DNA from: Nelumbo lutea
Lineage: Eukaryota > Streptophyta > Magnoliopsida > Proteales > Nelumbonaceae
Direction of reading: 5' to 3'
Assembly (NCBI GenBank): GCA_022828595.1
Contig: JAKGHH010000002.1
Location: 40,332,222 to 40,396,221 of the forward strand
Length of the DNA: 64,000 nt
Within the stretch, counting starts at the first letter, position 1; every line of letters begins with the position of its first letter. Positions 34,806 to 46,572 of the stretch are shown here, piece by piece. The notes beneath the pieces are model-generated. The model made no database searches, was not told the DNA's origin, and was given only the letters and a program-made list of their open reading frames with translations. The translations under genes were made by a program, and so were the position numbers.

Positions 34806-35165
34806 ATGGCGGGATGGGATGACAGTGATTTATCGTCGGGTTCACCGTCGGGGAGCGGAGCAGGCGATTCATCTCGTATCGCGGTGCGGTCGTTGCTCGG
34901 AGAATCGTTCAAGGATCGCATGCTATTGGGGATCCGAATCTGCAAAGAGGATCTGAAGCGGAAGATTATGATGCCACAATACCTTCGGCTTGCCATGCGA
35001 GATGCTATTCGGTTTAAGGACTCGAACGCCAGTGACATGTACGTGGGGAATGGGAACGAGGAGGCACCTCAGGCGCCAATGGTGGTGTTCGTGAATTCGA
35101 GAAGTGGAGGACGGCTTGGGCCGTTTCTAAAAGAGAGGCTTCAGGAATTGATGGGTGAAGAACAA
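34806..35165 (+). CDS. DGK: Diacylglycerol kinase (cluster II, DGK4-like), exon 1
   Basis: First coding exon, residues 1-120. The enzyme phosphorylates diacylglycerol to phosphatidic acid with ATP, in plant lipid signalling. The start is the first ATG after the TATA box, in a good context (GCGAAATGGCG), followed by a Ser/Gly-rich N terminus as in related proteins. The family pattern follows: ICKEDLKRKIMMPQYLRLA at residues 45-63, then PMVVFVNSRSGGRLGP (91-106), the start of the DAGK catalytic domain (ATP-binding region; relatives have NPKSGG), and ERLQELMGEEQ to the exon end. The exon ends on a codon boundary with donor GTTAAG. GC content is clearly higher than the surroundings. Cluster II is chosen because the GTVGW and SRSFGWGGSF segments of exons 3-4 fit DGK3/4/7, not DGK5/6. 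Confidence 0.92.
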
Positions 35166-35182
35166 GTTAAGTGTTCAACTTA

Positions 35183-35775
35183 ACATTTTTATTGGGATTC
35201 AGTTTAGCCTTTGATTGCTTTTGAGGAAAAATGATTCTTGTTTTTTGGTTTTTGAGATGGAAGAATATGTTTGTGCACAAATGAATACGTTTTGATTGTT
35301 TAAGTGAGAATATAGTTACTAGAATTGGCTCTTGTGAAAAATTTGAGACATGAATGGATAAACAATCACCTTTATGTGTTCCAATGTCTTTCTTTTTTTC
35401 TTCAAAAGAATAAAGTATGATATTACATTAACCAGGGAAAAAGATTACAAGCACCATATACACCAAGGAACTTTATACAAATTAACTTGCTTCCTGTTTA
35501 CAAAAGGAGCATCTCTGTCAAAAAATGTATTGTATGATTTACTTTGAACTACTTGTGAACACTCACCTAAGACAAAATTCTGCCATTCAAAATAGACTTC
35601 AACTCATCTACAGATTCAAAACTGTTTTCAAAAGTTCTTAAATTTCTCTCCTTCCATAGAAGTCCACATTGCCCATGAATAGAAATCTTCCAAAGTATGG
35701 ACCCCTCTTTGCTTAACCTCTTTGCATAGGCTGCAACTATTGCTCGACAGTTCTGCTCCCTCCTTATCAAGTATT
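35183..35775 (-). mobile_element. LINE 3' fragment in DGK intron 1
   Basis: On the minus strand a 67-codon frame (35770-35567) shows the tail of L1-type ORF2: AKRLSKEGSILWKISIHG, then LLWKERNLRTFENSFE and VDELKSIL. About 380 bases of 3' UTR-like sequence follow. The sequence begins only 18 bases after the exon 1 splice donor. Related copy at 20391-20960. Confidence 0.7.
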
Positions 35776-36630
35776 TTATATATAGGTAGTGCTAGTTGAA
35801 CTATAACGTTGTGTAAGCAGAAAAATGAGAGCTATTCATGGGCATAATTTCGGGGGAATATTGTAGTCAGGGTGGTGTTTTCTAGAGTTTTGAATTAAAC
35901 TCTAACGTCCAAAATGTTTGCTTCTGTAATGGAGTTACATCATTGCTCTGTCATGAATGAGGATGTCCTGGTGGGTTGTTATTTTCAAGCCCTCTGTCTC
36001 TGTGGTTATTCTAGTTGGGAGGTAGTGACAGTGTTTCTACGATGTTTAACAGCTCTTTGTTCTTGGCTTGTAGAGAGTGTATGGGGAATAGATTTTGCAT
36101 CCTACTAAAAGATCAGTTTGCATGTATTTTATTTTCAAATTTAGAGTGGCTAAGCATATTCCCAAGGGGAAAAATGATGTTTATTTATTTATTTTTCTTT
36201 TGATCAGTACAATAGCAACTTATCCAGAAAAGTTATAGCTGCAACCAGACTCTGTAAATTGTTTCTCATAAACCTTTATGTTGTTCCTTCCAAATAGTTG
36301 TTTGTAACCTGGTTATGGTGCCCAAAGTTCATCAGATTCTGCATGATCAACATAGATTTGAGAGCAGTCATGTGGGCAACATTTATTTATTTTGGATCTC
36401 TTAATGAGGTCTTCCTTTTTGATGCCTTACAAGTTTTTAAAATGATCAACAAGAAGCCTCTAGAGAGGGAGTTTCACTCTGCAATACATTGAAAATGATT
36501 TAAATTTGGTATTTTCCAAGAATTCGATAATACTTTCTGATTTTTGAGAAATTTAGGTAATTTCAGTACGTTCCAAAACTTCAAGTAATTTTGCCAAGTT
36601 CAGTTCAAAGCTTCTAGTATTTTTTTATTG
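35776..36630. other. DGK intron 1 sequence, no feature seen
   Basis: AT-rich intronic sequence. Frames of about 60 codons near 35914 and 36298 do not resemble known proteins and carry no splice context. Confidence 0.4.
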
Positions 36631-36639
36631 GAAACATTG

Positions 36640-36905
36640 AATCTTCATTAAATTAAGAAATAATTATGAGGATTACAATATTTGAAGCATCTCAATTTAA
36701 AGTAATTAGGGTCCCTTTAGAATCCAAATCATTACAACGAAGCTCAAAACAATTGTTCCCTATTAGTCCCTTGTTTAGCTAAAGCATTGGCCAGTCCATT
36801 AGCAGATCTTCTAATCCATCTGAAATTGAGCCTCATTTCCTTTGCAAAACATCTCGCTTCCCTTAATGGCTTGTTATGGTTCCACACCCCTACTTGTTCA
36901 TCTGC
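36640..36905 (-). mobile_element. LINE RNase H tail fragment
   Basis: The minus strand reads EVWNHNKPLREARCFAKEM, then LNFRWIRRSANGLANALAKQ and GTNREQLF, the end of the plant L1 RNase H domain (W-I-x-R-x-x-N-x-x-A-x-x-LAK). A TTTTTTATTGGAAACATTG stretch at 36617-36636 marks the 3' end of the element on that strand. Confidence 0.75.
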
Positions 36906-37245
36906 ATCCAGCTTACTACTAATTCAAAGATTCTAGTATTTTCTATAAATATTTGAAGAAGTTCCACATTTTTCATGGTTTCAATTTTGATATTGATGTT
37001 GAAATCAGAGTTTTGAAATCTTTGTCTTGCTTGCCTCATGCACGTCTTCTTCCTTAGGCTTTCTTCTAACCATACTATCCTTTATAGAGGATTCACATTG
37101 AAATTTAGAATATCCACTAATGATTTGAGTTAAGATTTGTTTTTTGAAAGAGTTTAAGTGTAAAAATTAAATTAAGAATTCTATTGCTAGTAATTTTAAT
37201 TTTCCTCTTAGTGACATAAAGATATACCTATTGTATGTCATATTC

Positions 37246-37563
37246 TGTAGAGAACATTAATGTGGTCCCCACACGTGTTCATTAGTTTATGATTGTTTAT
37301 AGTAGTTTCTGTTAGCAGTTATTTCAGTTATTTCTGTTAGTTCTTTTATTTCTTTTGCCATGTAAGCAGTAAGGGTAATTCAGCCTTTTTACCTTTATTT
37401 GAATAATTAATATAAATTATAGAGTGGGGCGACAATTATGGCCAATTCTCTCTCTTTTCTGAATTGTCCTCTTCTCTTCTCTTCATTTCCTTCTCTCTTC
37501 TCAATCTTTCCCTTGTTTATTTCACATTGAACCTAGGACTGATTGCAGTCCTATTTGACTACT
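37246..37563 (+). repeat. Copia A 5' LTR
   Basis: 318 bp from TGTAGAGAACATTAATGTGG to GTCCTATTTGACTACT. It contains TATAAATTATAGAGTGG-like promoter sequence near its middle. Compared with the 3' LTR it has an extra TTATTTCAG-type repeat unit. Confidence 0.9.
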
Positions 37564-37577
37564 TGGTATCAGAGCCA
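37564..37577 (+). other. Copia A primer-binding site (tRNA-iMet)
   Basis: TGGTATCAGAGCC directly follows the LTR and is complementary to the 3' end of plant initiator tRNA-Met. It primes minus-strand DNA synthesis. Confidence 0.9.
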
Positions 37578-38181
37578 ACCTAGGAATTCTTATGCTAGTC
37601 TAATCAGGCCGACTACATGAGAACTTCTTAGGGTTGGAAGTTCCAGTAGAAAGAAGATAATCGGCTGATTCTTGGAGGTTGCTGGCAGTGTACGGCTGCT
37701 ACTCAAGGGACTGTAGAGCCTTGGAGAGATTCAGCAATCCAGAACAATCAGAAGAAGGGTTGAATCCCCAAGATTAGGGTTCGGACATCAGTTAGAAGGT
37801 GGCAGCCAGATTTTTTCCTGAAGTAAGTTGATTTTCTTTGAGATCGATTTGAAAAAGGTTCCTTTTGTTTATTCTGAGAGGTGCGGTTGGGAAATCTCCT
37901 CTCTTCTCCTGAGCTTTTTAGGGTTTTAATCCCATGACTGATCGTAGATAAGAAAAAACCCTAGAACTCAAGACTTGTTAATTCTGGGGCAGTAGTTGGA
38001 CCTGTTTTCATTCCAGACTGAGTGTTTTAGTTCTCTGGAGATATAGTAGAGCTGTTTTATTATTTCTGGGTAGTTGCCGAACCTAATTCACCCTCCTAGG
38101 TTGGCTGTTAACATTTTATGGGTGCAGTTTCACTTATCTCAATGCTAAAAAGGGTGCTTTTTTATTAATATCTTAACAAGA

Positions 38182-39050
38182 ATGGAGTTTAAGAATCAAG
38201 GGGAAGGTGTTTTGGGGGTTGGTGGTTCTGGTAACATGTTTGAGAACACTTTTCAGATTACAACTGTCAAGTTTGACGGATCGAATTACTTGGAATGGGT
38301 CCAATCAGCCATGATGGCCATTGGGGGTAGAGGAAAACTAAATTATTTGTTGGGGGACGTGAAGGAACCAACTAAGGAGGACCAAACCTATGCCAAATGG
38401 GTTTAGGAGAACTATTTGGTTATGACATGGCTGTGCAATTCCATGCAGCCACATATAAGCCGAAACTACTTGTGGGCAAAAGTAGCTAAGGAAATTTGGG
38501 ACATCATGAAAGAGACCTACTCCTAACCCCTTATTGTTGCTAGGGCTTATGAGCTGAAATGTGAGGTTAATAATCTTAAGCAAGGAGAGAAACCAGTCTC
38601 GGTTTACTTCTCAACCTTGAAATCCTTTTGGCATAAAATTGTCCAGCTAGAAGCAATTGAGTGGGAAAGTCAGAAGGGTGCCCAAACTTATAGAAATCAA
38701 GTTGAAACTAATAGGGTGTTTGAGTTCCTAACTGGTTTGAGTTCTGAATATGATATTGTGAGATAACTACTCACGAGAGATAGTGTGACCCTATCACAAG
38801 CCTACTCCTTAGTGCACAGTGAAGAGAGTAGGAGAAAGGTTATGTTGCTGCATCAGCCTTGACAGCAGTTAACCTTAAGTTTGGGAGTGATAAAGAAAGA
38901 GATATGAAGAAGGAAGATAAGAGGGACCTAGTATGTGAGCAATGCAAGAAACCTAAACATACTAAAGATACCTGTTGGAAGTTACATCCACATCTAGTTC
39001 CAACAAAACTTAGAAACAAAAAGGGGAAATGCCAATGTGGCTGTTATTAT
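38182..39050 (+). pseudogene. Copia A gag, broken
   Basis: Starts MEFKNQGEGV and contains the UBN2-type capsid segments (FDGSNYLEWVQSAMMAIGG, WLCNSMQPHIS, FLTGLSSEYDIVR) and a CCHC zinc knuckle (CEQCKKPKHTKDTC, about 38937-38978). Stops in the gag frame occur at 38404 (TAG), 38524 (TAA) and 38764 (TAA). At each of these positions element E at 63195 onward has CAA instead, so the stops are C-to-T type changes. Confidence 0.85.
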
Positions 39051-42000
39051 TGACTGTACAACCTCATCGGGCACAAGAGCCACATCCCTAGACACCTTAG
39101 CTGCTGTCCGGGCAGCTTTGACTCAGTTGGAGATTGAAGTTGGTAATTCAGCACCATTGCCTCAGGCGTTAGTCACAACATCTGCTCCTCCCACTTCAAC
39201 TTTTGCTCGTTCAGGTACACGGGCATCAGCCTATCATGCTTCAGCCCCAGGTAACTCTGGACCTTGTTGGGTTATAAATTCAGGTGCATCTGATCATATG
39301 ACTGGTTTGTCTTCACTGTTTACTACCTATCACTTTTTCTCTGGTAGAGACAAAGTGTCTATTGCTGATGGCTCTCTTGTTCCTAATTCTAGTGCCATTT
39401 CTTTGTCTTCAGTTTTACATGTTCCTAAACTTAGTACTAATTTGCTTTCAGTTAGTAGCATTACTAAAACCCAAAATTGTTCAGTAACTTTTTTCCCTGA
39501 CTGATGTTTTTTCTGGATTTGAAGACAAGGAAGGTGATTGAGATTGGCCGTGAGATGAATGGAATCTATCTGCTTGGAGGGAGCTCACATGGGGAAGATA
39601 GTGAAGCTAGGAGGTCTTGTTTCTCAGTCTATTGGTCAAGTTATACTTTGGCATAATTGGTTGGGTCATTTATCTTTTAAGTCTTTAAAAAATTGTTTCC
39701 TAGTTTGTTTGAGTCAGTCCAGATGTCTAATTTGAGATGTGAAAGTTGTGAGCTTGCAAAACTTTGTAGAACAACCTATTCATTGAGTAATAAAAGTAGT
39801 ATTCCTTTTGAAATTATGCATACCAATGTTTGGGGACCTTATCACATCACTGCTATGGGGGGGGTATAGATATTTCTTGTTGTTTGTTGATGACTATACC
39901 CATTTTTCTTGGGTTTAGCTTATGCGTTATCGAGATGAGGTTCTTACGTTAACCCAGATATTCCATCAGATGATTTTAACCCAGTTTGGGGTCAAAATCA
40001 ATATTTTCAGATCTGATAATGCGAAAGAGTATTTTGCAAAACCATTAGCCTCATACTTCCTTGACCATGGGATCATCCACCAAAGTACCTGTCTCATACA
40101 CCTCAGCAGAATGGGGTTATTGAGAGGAAGAATAGACACATATTGGAGGTGGCTAGAAGCATTATGTTTAACTCCAATGTGTCTATACATTTTTTGGGAG
40201 ATGCCATTCATACAACTGTATATCTCTCTCATTAATCGAATTCCTTCACGGGTTCTTGACATGAAAACTCCATTCACCCTTTTATATCCTGATAAAGAGT
40301 TCACCATTCCCCTTAAAACCTTTGGTTGTACTTTGTTCAGACCCTTGGTCCTCATCGTTCCAAATTTGATCCTAAAGCCTCAAAATGCTTTTTCCTTGGT
40401 TATGCACAAAGCCAAAAGGGATATTACTGCTATGAACCTACTTCTGGGAGGAGGTTTGTCTCTATGGATGTCACTTTCTTTGAGGATGTACTTTATTATC
40501 CTAGGGTTTCTTCTCAGGGGCGAATAGTGAGGTGGGGGTTTATTCATTAGAAGTTCCATTAACTGTCCCAATTACTGAAGAGGAGTGTAGTGGAGAGGGA
40601 TGTCAGGGGTGTTGGGATTTGAGAGTTTATCACAGACGGTGGAGGCAAGTTGATTTTGGTCATCAGCAGTAGTCCAGGCCAGTCCCAATTCCTTCTATGG
40701 ATCTAGATCCAGGTATCACTGTTCCTTCATCCTCCATTGCAGATGAGATACCTTCTATTGTTGAACCTTCACCTCCATTGGATGACCTTGATCTTCCCAT
40801 TACAGTCCGTAAAGGTAAACACTGTTGTACCTCATCTACAACTCACTGTATTTCTCAATTCCTATCTTATGATCATCTTTCTCTATCCTACAAGTCCTTC
40901 TTGGCCTCCATTGTTGCTATTCCCATTCCCAGAACAATGCAGAAAGCCTTGTCAGTATCTAATTGGAAGGATGCAATGAAGGTAGAAATGGATGCCCTTC
41001 TGAAGAATAATACTTGGGAGCTAGTTGATCAACCTAAAGGGAAGAAGCCAGTTGGATGTAAATGAGTGTTTATTGTGAAACATAATACTAATGGTTCCAT
41101 TGAAAGGTGTAAGGCCAAATTAGTTGCAAAGGGATTTACTCAGACCTATGGAATAGACAACTTGGAGACTTCTGCACCAATAGCAAAGATGACCACTATC
41201 AGAGTTTTATTATCTCTTGCAGCCAGTTACTCATGGCCTTTGTTTCAGATGGATGTTAAAAATGCCTTCCTCAATGGAGACTTGCAAGAAGTTTACATGC
41301 AGTTGCCTTTCTGGATTTTATAGTGCAGAAACAAGAAAGAAGTTTGCTGGCTGAATAAAGCCTTATATGGACTAAAACAATCGCTCGGAGCCTGGTTTGA
41401 TAGATTCAAATAAGCTCTTGAAAAATTTGGCTATGTGCAGGCCCAGTCAGATCACACTTTGTTTATTAAGAAAGTGGATTCTTCCTTAACATTGCTTGCT
41501 GTATATGTGGATGATATTATAGTGACAGGGAGTGATACTAGTGAGATTGAGTCTCTTAAGCAACTCCTTCATCAAGAGTTTGAGGTAAAAGGTCTTGGGA
41601 GAGGTACGATACTTCTTGGGTATTGAGGTAGCTTGGTCCAAGCATGGGATTTTTGTTTCTCAAAGAAAGTATGTCCTTGATTTATTGGAAGAAACAGAAA
41701 AATTGGGTGTTAAATTTGCTGACACACCTATTGAATAGAATCACAAGAACAATGTAGAAGGTGGAGAGCCCCTTGAAGATAAAGTTATGTTCCATTGGTT
41801 AGTTGGAAAACTTCTCTATCTTTGTCTCACACGACCAGACACTAATTATGCAGTCAGTGTTGTTAGTCAGTATATGCACTCTCGTAGAACTACTCACCTA
41901 CTTGCAGTTAAGAGGATATTGACATATTTGAAGAGGTGTCTAGGCAGGGGTATACTATTCAAGTTTACACAGATGCTAATTGGGTTGGGTGTGTTGATGA

Positions 42001-42430
42001 TAGGAGGTCTACCCCTGGATATTGTGCCTTTGTAGGAGGTAATCTTGTTTCTTAGAGTAGGAAACAAAATCTTGTTGCTCGTTCCAATGCTAAAGCTGAA
42101 TATAGGTCCATGGCAAATGGTATGGCTGAAATACTATGGTCGAAATCACTATTTGAGGATTTGGGTATTACTTATGAGAAGCCCCTAATGCTGTACTGTG
42201 ATAATCAGGCTGCTATTAATATAACCCATAATCTGGTACAACATGATAAAACTAAGCATATTGAAGTGGACTGACACTTTATTAGAGAAAGAGTTGCTTC
42301 TCAAGAATTGTGTCTTCCATATATCACCTCCAACATGCAACTTGCAGATCTTCTCACCAAGGCAGTTTCAAAGACAAAGTTAGAAGCAGATCTATGCAAG
42401 TTGGGAATGACAAACATCTATTCTCAACTT
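39037..42430 (+). pseudogene. Copia A pol (PR-INT-RT-RNase H), broken
   Basis: Protease region near 39262-39300 reads CWVINSGASDHMTG; the catalytic Asp of the usual D-S-G-A is Asn. Integrase pieces: HNWLGHLSFKSLKN (39650), CESCELAKLCR (39740) and FRSDNAKEYF (40005). Reverse transcriptase: QMDVKNAFLNGDL near 41250 and the YVDD active site at 41503-41514. RNase H: LYCDNQAAIN near 42190. Frame changes near 39500, 39860, 40090 and 41605, and stops including 41062 (TGA) and 41323 (TAG), prevent a full polyprotein. Confidence 0.88.
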
Positions 42431-42439
42431 GAGGGGGAA

Positions 42440-42743
42440 TGTAGAGAACATTGATGTGGTCCCCACATGTGTTCGCTAATTTATGATTGTTTATAGTAGT
42501 TTCTGTTAGCAGTTATTTCTGTTAGTTCTTTTATTTCTTTTGCCATGCAAGCAGTAAGGGTAATTCAGCCCTTTTACCTTTATTTGAACAATTAATATAA
42601 ATTATAGAGTGGGGCGACAATTATGGGCAACTCTCTCTCTTTTCTGAATTATTCTCTTCTCTTCGTCTCCTTTTCTATTCTCAATCTTTCCCTTGTTTAT
42701 TTCACATTGAACCTAGGACTGATTGCAGTCCAATTCGACTACT
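42440..42743 (+). repeat. Copia A 3' LTR
   Basis: 304 bp, preceded by the polypurine tract CTTGAGGGGGAA. Same ends as the 5' LTR. Followed directly by the TATTC duplication. Confidence 0.9.
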
Positions 42744-42837
42744 TATTCTAATGGTTGATGTTGCTAGTTGATTAATTGTTTTTTTTTTTTTTTTGGATTC
42801 GTTCTCTTTTTGTATCTTGTATTGGCTATAGGGATAT

Positions 42838-42937
42838 GGAATTGAGAAGGAAAAGTTGTGGAGAAGAGTGGTTGATTGGGTAGACTGTAAATATGGAAGT
42901 ACACCTTTAGACTGGTAATCCTTGCCAATTCATAACA
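42838..42937 (+). mobile_element. LINE ORF2 fragment, left of Gypsy B
   Basis: The + strand reads EKEKLWRRVVDWVDCKYGS, an L1 ORF2 segment downstream of the RT domain. Together with 46916-47345 it forms one continuous LINE stretch split by the Gypsy element, as the matching TAACA repeats show. Confidence 0.7.
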
Positions 42938-43253
42938 TTATAGGAACCGAGACCCTTTCACTAAGTCAGGCCCACAAAACTCAGCCTAGGCCCATGCTAC
43001 AGAGAGCATAACTGCAACATAGGGAGAAATCATGCACATTACTCCACCAATCACGTTTGTGTATGCCAGGAGGCCATGTCAGCTCAGTTAGTTAGAAGCC
43101 CTATTCATGAATCATGCATTGTAAGGAAGAGTTTAAGTGGCTAGTTGCAGAACAACAGAATCAGATCTGGATTTAGTCTCTTTTCTCTGTCTCACCATTC
43201 TATTACTGTAATTATCCCCTGTAGTTTACTGGTTCTAAGATTGAGTTCCATCA
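42938..43253 (+). repeat. Gypsy B 5' LTR
   Basis: 316 bp, from TTATAGGAACCG to GAGTTCCATCA; the initial TG is mutated to TT. Clear match to the 3' LTR with several substitutions and gaps, including a missing CTTCTTCTTCC block. Confidence 0.88.
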
Positions 43254-43276
43254 ACTGGTATCAGAGCCTAGTGTCA

Positions 43277-45725
43277 ATGCCACAGACAAAGCCCATGGTG
43301 ACTGAGGAACAAGTGGATAGGATCAAGGTGGACCTCCACAAGGTGGTAGGATAACTGAAGGACATTAAGGAGAAGCTCTCGGTGATGGCTTCTAAGTTTG
43401 AGAAGCTGTTGACGCGAGAAGGAAGAAATGATGAACAAGAAGCTTCTGTGTCCATGGAAGGTAGTTCTAGATGAGTGGGTTGGACAAGAATCTGAACAAC
43501 CAAACTGGAGTTCCCAATCTTCTCAGGTTAGGACCCAACCCTGTGGCTCTGCAGAGTAGAGCACTACTTTGAGTTTCATGAAATACCTATCGCTTAAAGA
43601 GTTCTCATGGCTTCTATGCATTTGGATGGTGAAGCCAACTGTGGTATCAATTGTGCTGTTTAGACCCACTTGCAGTTAACTTGAGCTTGACTTTGTAGAA
43701 GCCATTGGTGTTCGATTTGGACCTTCGGGCTATCAAGACTTTGATGGAGAGTCTAGGTTCACCCTGCACGATGAGAGTGGTGGGCTTAATCATGAGCTGG
43801 AGGGTCTCAGTCCTTATTGACAGCGGGTCCACACTGAATTTCATCACCACTCTTCCCTCCAGGCGTCTTGGATTTAGCTATAGAGCCCATCATTCTGTTC
43901 TCTGTACATGTTGCTAATGGACACCATCTACAATGTGAAGGGGTGTGTCGGTCAGTGGGGTTGAAGATACAAAAAGCCCAGTTTTTGGTGGATTTGCATC
44001 CTTTGGATTTCTCTAGGGCAGATTTGGTGTTAGGGATCCATTGGTGATGCCAATTAGGCCCAGTGTTATGTAATTGTGCCCAATTGACCATGGATTTCAC
44101 ATTGGATGGACAACATCACAGCAATTGTTATTTGAATATGATGGTGTGTTTCGGGAGCCTGAGATTCTACCACCTACCAGGGCTCATGACCACCGGATTC
44201 CCATCATTCTGGGTGCACCCCCAGCCAATGTTTGGCCATATTGTTACCCTTCATTCCAGAGGACTGAGATCGAAAAGATAATGAGAGATTTCCTGGAAAA
44301 GGGTCTCATATGACCCGGCAACTGTCCCTACTCCTCACCTGTCTTGCTAGTAAGAAAAAGATGGGACATGGAGGTTTTGTATTGACTTAAGGGCTCTTAT
44401 CAATATAACAATAAAAGGTTGTTGTCCGATACCCCTAATTGATGAATTATTGATGAGCTAGGCCAGGCTAGATATTTCTCTAAGCTGGACTTGCGTTGCG
44501 GCCATCATCAGATTCACATGCACCTTGAAGATGCACATAAGACAACTTTTCGGACTCCAGATGGGCATTATGAATTCTTGATCATGCCTTTTGGCCTAAC
44601 CAATGCCCCCTCTACATTCCAACACCTGATGAATGATGTTTTCGGACCAGCCCTAAGAAGCTACATATTGGTCTTTTCGGCGACATACTTGTTTACAGCC
44701 CAAGTTGGCCCAAACATTTAGAGCATCTATGTGCTACATTGAACCTTCTCTGCCACCACCAGCTGTTTACAAAGCGCACCAAATTCTCATTTGACCTAAC
44801 ACAAGTGCAATACCTTGGCCACATGATTTCCAATGGTATGGTCCATACCGATCCAGAGAAGGTGTCTAGCATGATTAACTAGCCCTAACCCACCAATCTC
44901 AAGTAGCTTCGTGGGTTTCTAGGCTTGAAGGGTTACTACCACCGTTTTATCAAAGGATATGGTGAATTGGCAAGCCCACTAACTAGTTTGCTTAAGAAGA
45001 ACGGTTTTCTGTGGACCCCAGTGGCTGACAAGGCTTTCTGTGATCTCAAACATGTGGTTACTTCTTTCCCTTTTCTTGTTTTACCTGATTTTACTAAAGA
45101 ATTTGTTATGGAAAGTGATGCTTCAGGTAAGGGCTTGGGAGCTGTTCTCATGCAGCAAGGTCATCCAATAGCCTACTTTAGCAAGACTTTATCTCCGCAC
45201 CAGCTTAAGTCAACATATGAGAAGGAATTGATGGCTCTCACACTAGCTGTACAAAAGTGGAGAGCCTATGTGCTGGGTTGAAGGTTCACAGCCTGAACAG
45301 ACCACAGGAACATTAAACACCTCTTGGAGCAACGCATATTGGGCCGGGAACAACAGAAATGGGCTTACAAGTTGCTGGGGTATGACTTGAAGATAGAATA
45401 TAAGCCTTGGCCTTCCAATGTTGTAGCCAATGCACTTTTGAGACCACCATCATTAGCTCTCATGGCTGTGTCCCGACCCCAGTTTCCCTTGCTGGACCAG
45501 CTTAAGAACGAGGCTCGTGAAGACCCCACTCTAACTGAAACCCGAGCTCGATTCTTAGAAGACCCCTTGACTGTTCCTGGTTATGTGATGATAGGTTCAG
45601 TCTTGTTCTATAAAGGGCGGATGATTCTTCCCAAGGGTTCCTCACATCTCTCAGAACTCATTCACCTCTATCATAATTCAGCCGTGGGAGGACATTCCGG
45701 GCCCCTGTGCCCTTACCACAGGCTA
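43277..45725 (+). pseudogene. Gypsy B gag-pol, broken
   Basis: Gag begins near MPQTKPMVTEEQVDRIKVDL. The protease motif LIDSGSTLNFI is intact near 43810-43846. Reverse transcriptase: LRCGHHQIHMHLEDAHKTTF and PFGLTNAPSTFQHLMNDVFG (44485-44645). The active-site block near 44675 has both a one-base frame change and F-G-D in place of F-D-D. RNase H: ESDASGKGLGAVLMQQG (45110-45160) with YEKELMAL (45215-45240), followed by the thumb-like LKIEYKPWPSNVVANAL (45385-45435). The frame stops near 45280 and integrase is absent. Confidence 0.88.
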
Positions 45726-46465
45726 TAGCTGCCGCCCTACTCATCTATTTATAATAACACCAAAAATAAGATTGCAATTACATTAAAGTCAAATATAAAA
45801 AAACAAACTAGCAGCAGTAGTGGGGACCACAGTAAATAAAATAACAGCACTAGTTATTGCTCTACATCTCTACAAAATACAAAGAAAACAAATCACCAGG
45901 TTGTTATGTCCCACCATTCACAGAAAACAATCCATCACTCACAAATAAAAATCAATCGTTCTCCACCATTCACACACAGTCCCTCTTCGAACTGCCAAAT
46001 ATAGGGAGTCTAAAACACCATAAAAAACTCAACGCACAATGCAACTTGAGGCATAGAAGGCTCCTATCCCTCTGGGCGATCAGTCCTTTTGGGTTCTTCC
46101 TCTTCTTTTCAACTTCTATTGACAGAAATCTTCAGCCAAACTTGTTTGAGGTGTCCTTTACAGGTCCAGTTGAGCAAGTTGATCAACTTGGCTCTGATGC
46201 CATGTGGTCAGACCTGTATTTGATAAAATAAACAAATAAAAATCCAAGTATAATCCCAGGATACAGAGCAGCAACAGAGAAGAAGAAAAGGAGAATACAA
46301 AAGGAATAGAGCAAAGACAGTTTCTACCGAGAGACTCCACTGCCGCCCAAATATGACATCTATTCATAAAAAAGTAAATCACATAAATGCCCCTGATTAT
46401 GTGACCCACGACAGAAACAATAAGAACTATAAACAAGAGAAGGAAAAAGACCAAAAAGACCCTGG
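45720..46465 (-). mobile_element. Reversed LTR-element fragment inside Gypsy B
   Basis: On the minus strand a primer-site variant (TGGCATCAGAGCC, 46189-46201 on +) lies next to LTR-like sequence covering 46203 to about 46465. Leader sequence extends to about 45720. No coding domain or second LTR was seen, so it is a partial nested insertion or a rearrangement that removed the Gypsy integrase. Confidence 0.5.
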
Positions 46466-46572
46466 AAGAATGTACCGGAAGATGATGCAGCCTGGGAAGA
46501 TTATGGGAACCTACAGCAACAGTTTCCGCACATCAACCTTGAAGACAAGGTTGTTCTCAAGGGGGAGGGAGC

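Larger units (their letters stand above)
37246..42743 (+). mobile_element. Copia LTR retrotransposon A (TG..CT termini)
   Basis: Complete structure: 5' LTR, primer site, gag, protease, integrase, reverse transcriptase, RNase H, polypurine tract and 3' LTR. The 5-bp target duplication TATTC lies at 37241-37245 and 42744-42748. Domain order INT before RT makes it Copia. The LTRs start TG and end CT, a recognised non-canonical Copia class. LTRs differ by roughly 5 percent by eye plus small gaps, so the insertion is not recent. Coding frames are broken throughout. It sits sense-oriented in intron 1 of the kinase gene and is related to element E at 62000. Confidence 0.93.

Noticed and set aside
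34706..35038. A 110-codon antisense frame over kinase exon 1 and its leader
   Set aside because: It is the mirror of a GC-richer coding exon. The sense strand has clear family homology and correct splicing, and the antisense frame resembles nothing.
37564..37577. TGGTATCAGAGCC motifs (also 43256, 50927, 62380) as possible tRNA genes
   Set aside because: Each lies directly after an LTR end and matches only the 3' end of initiator tRNA-Met; no cloverleaf is present. They are primer-binding sites.
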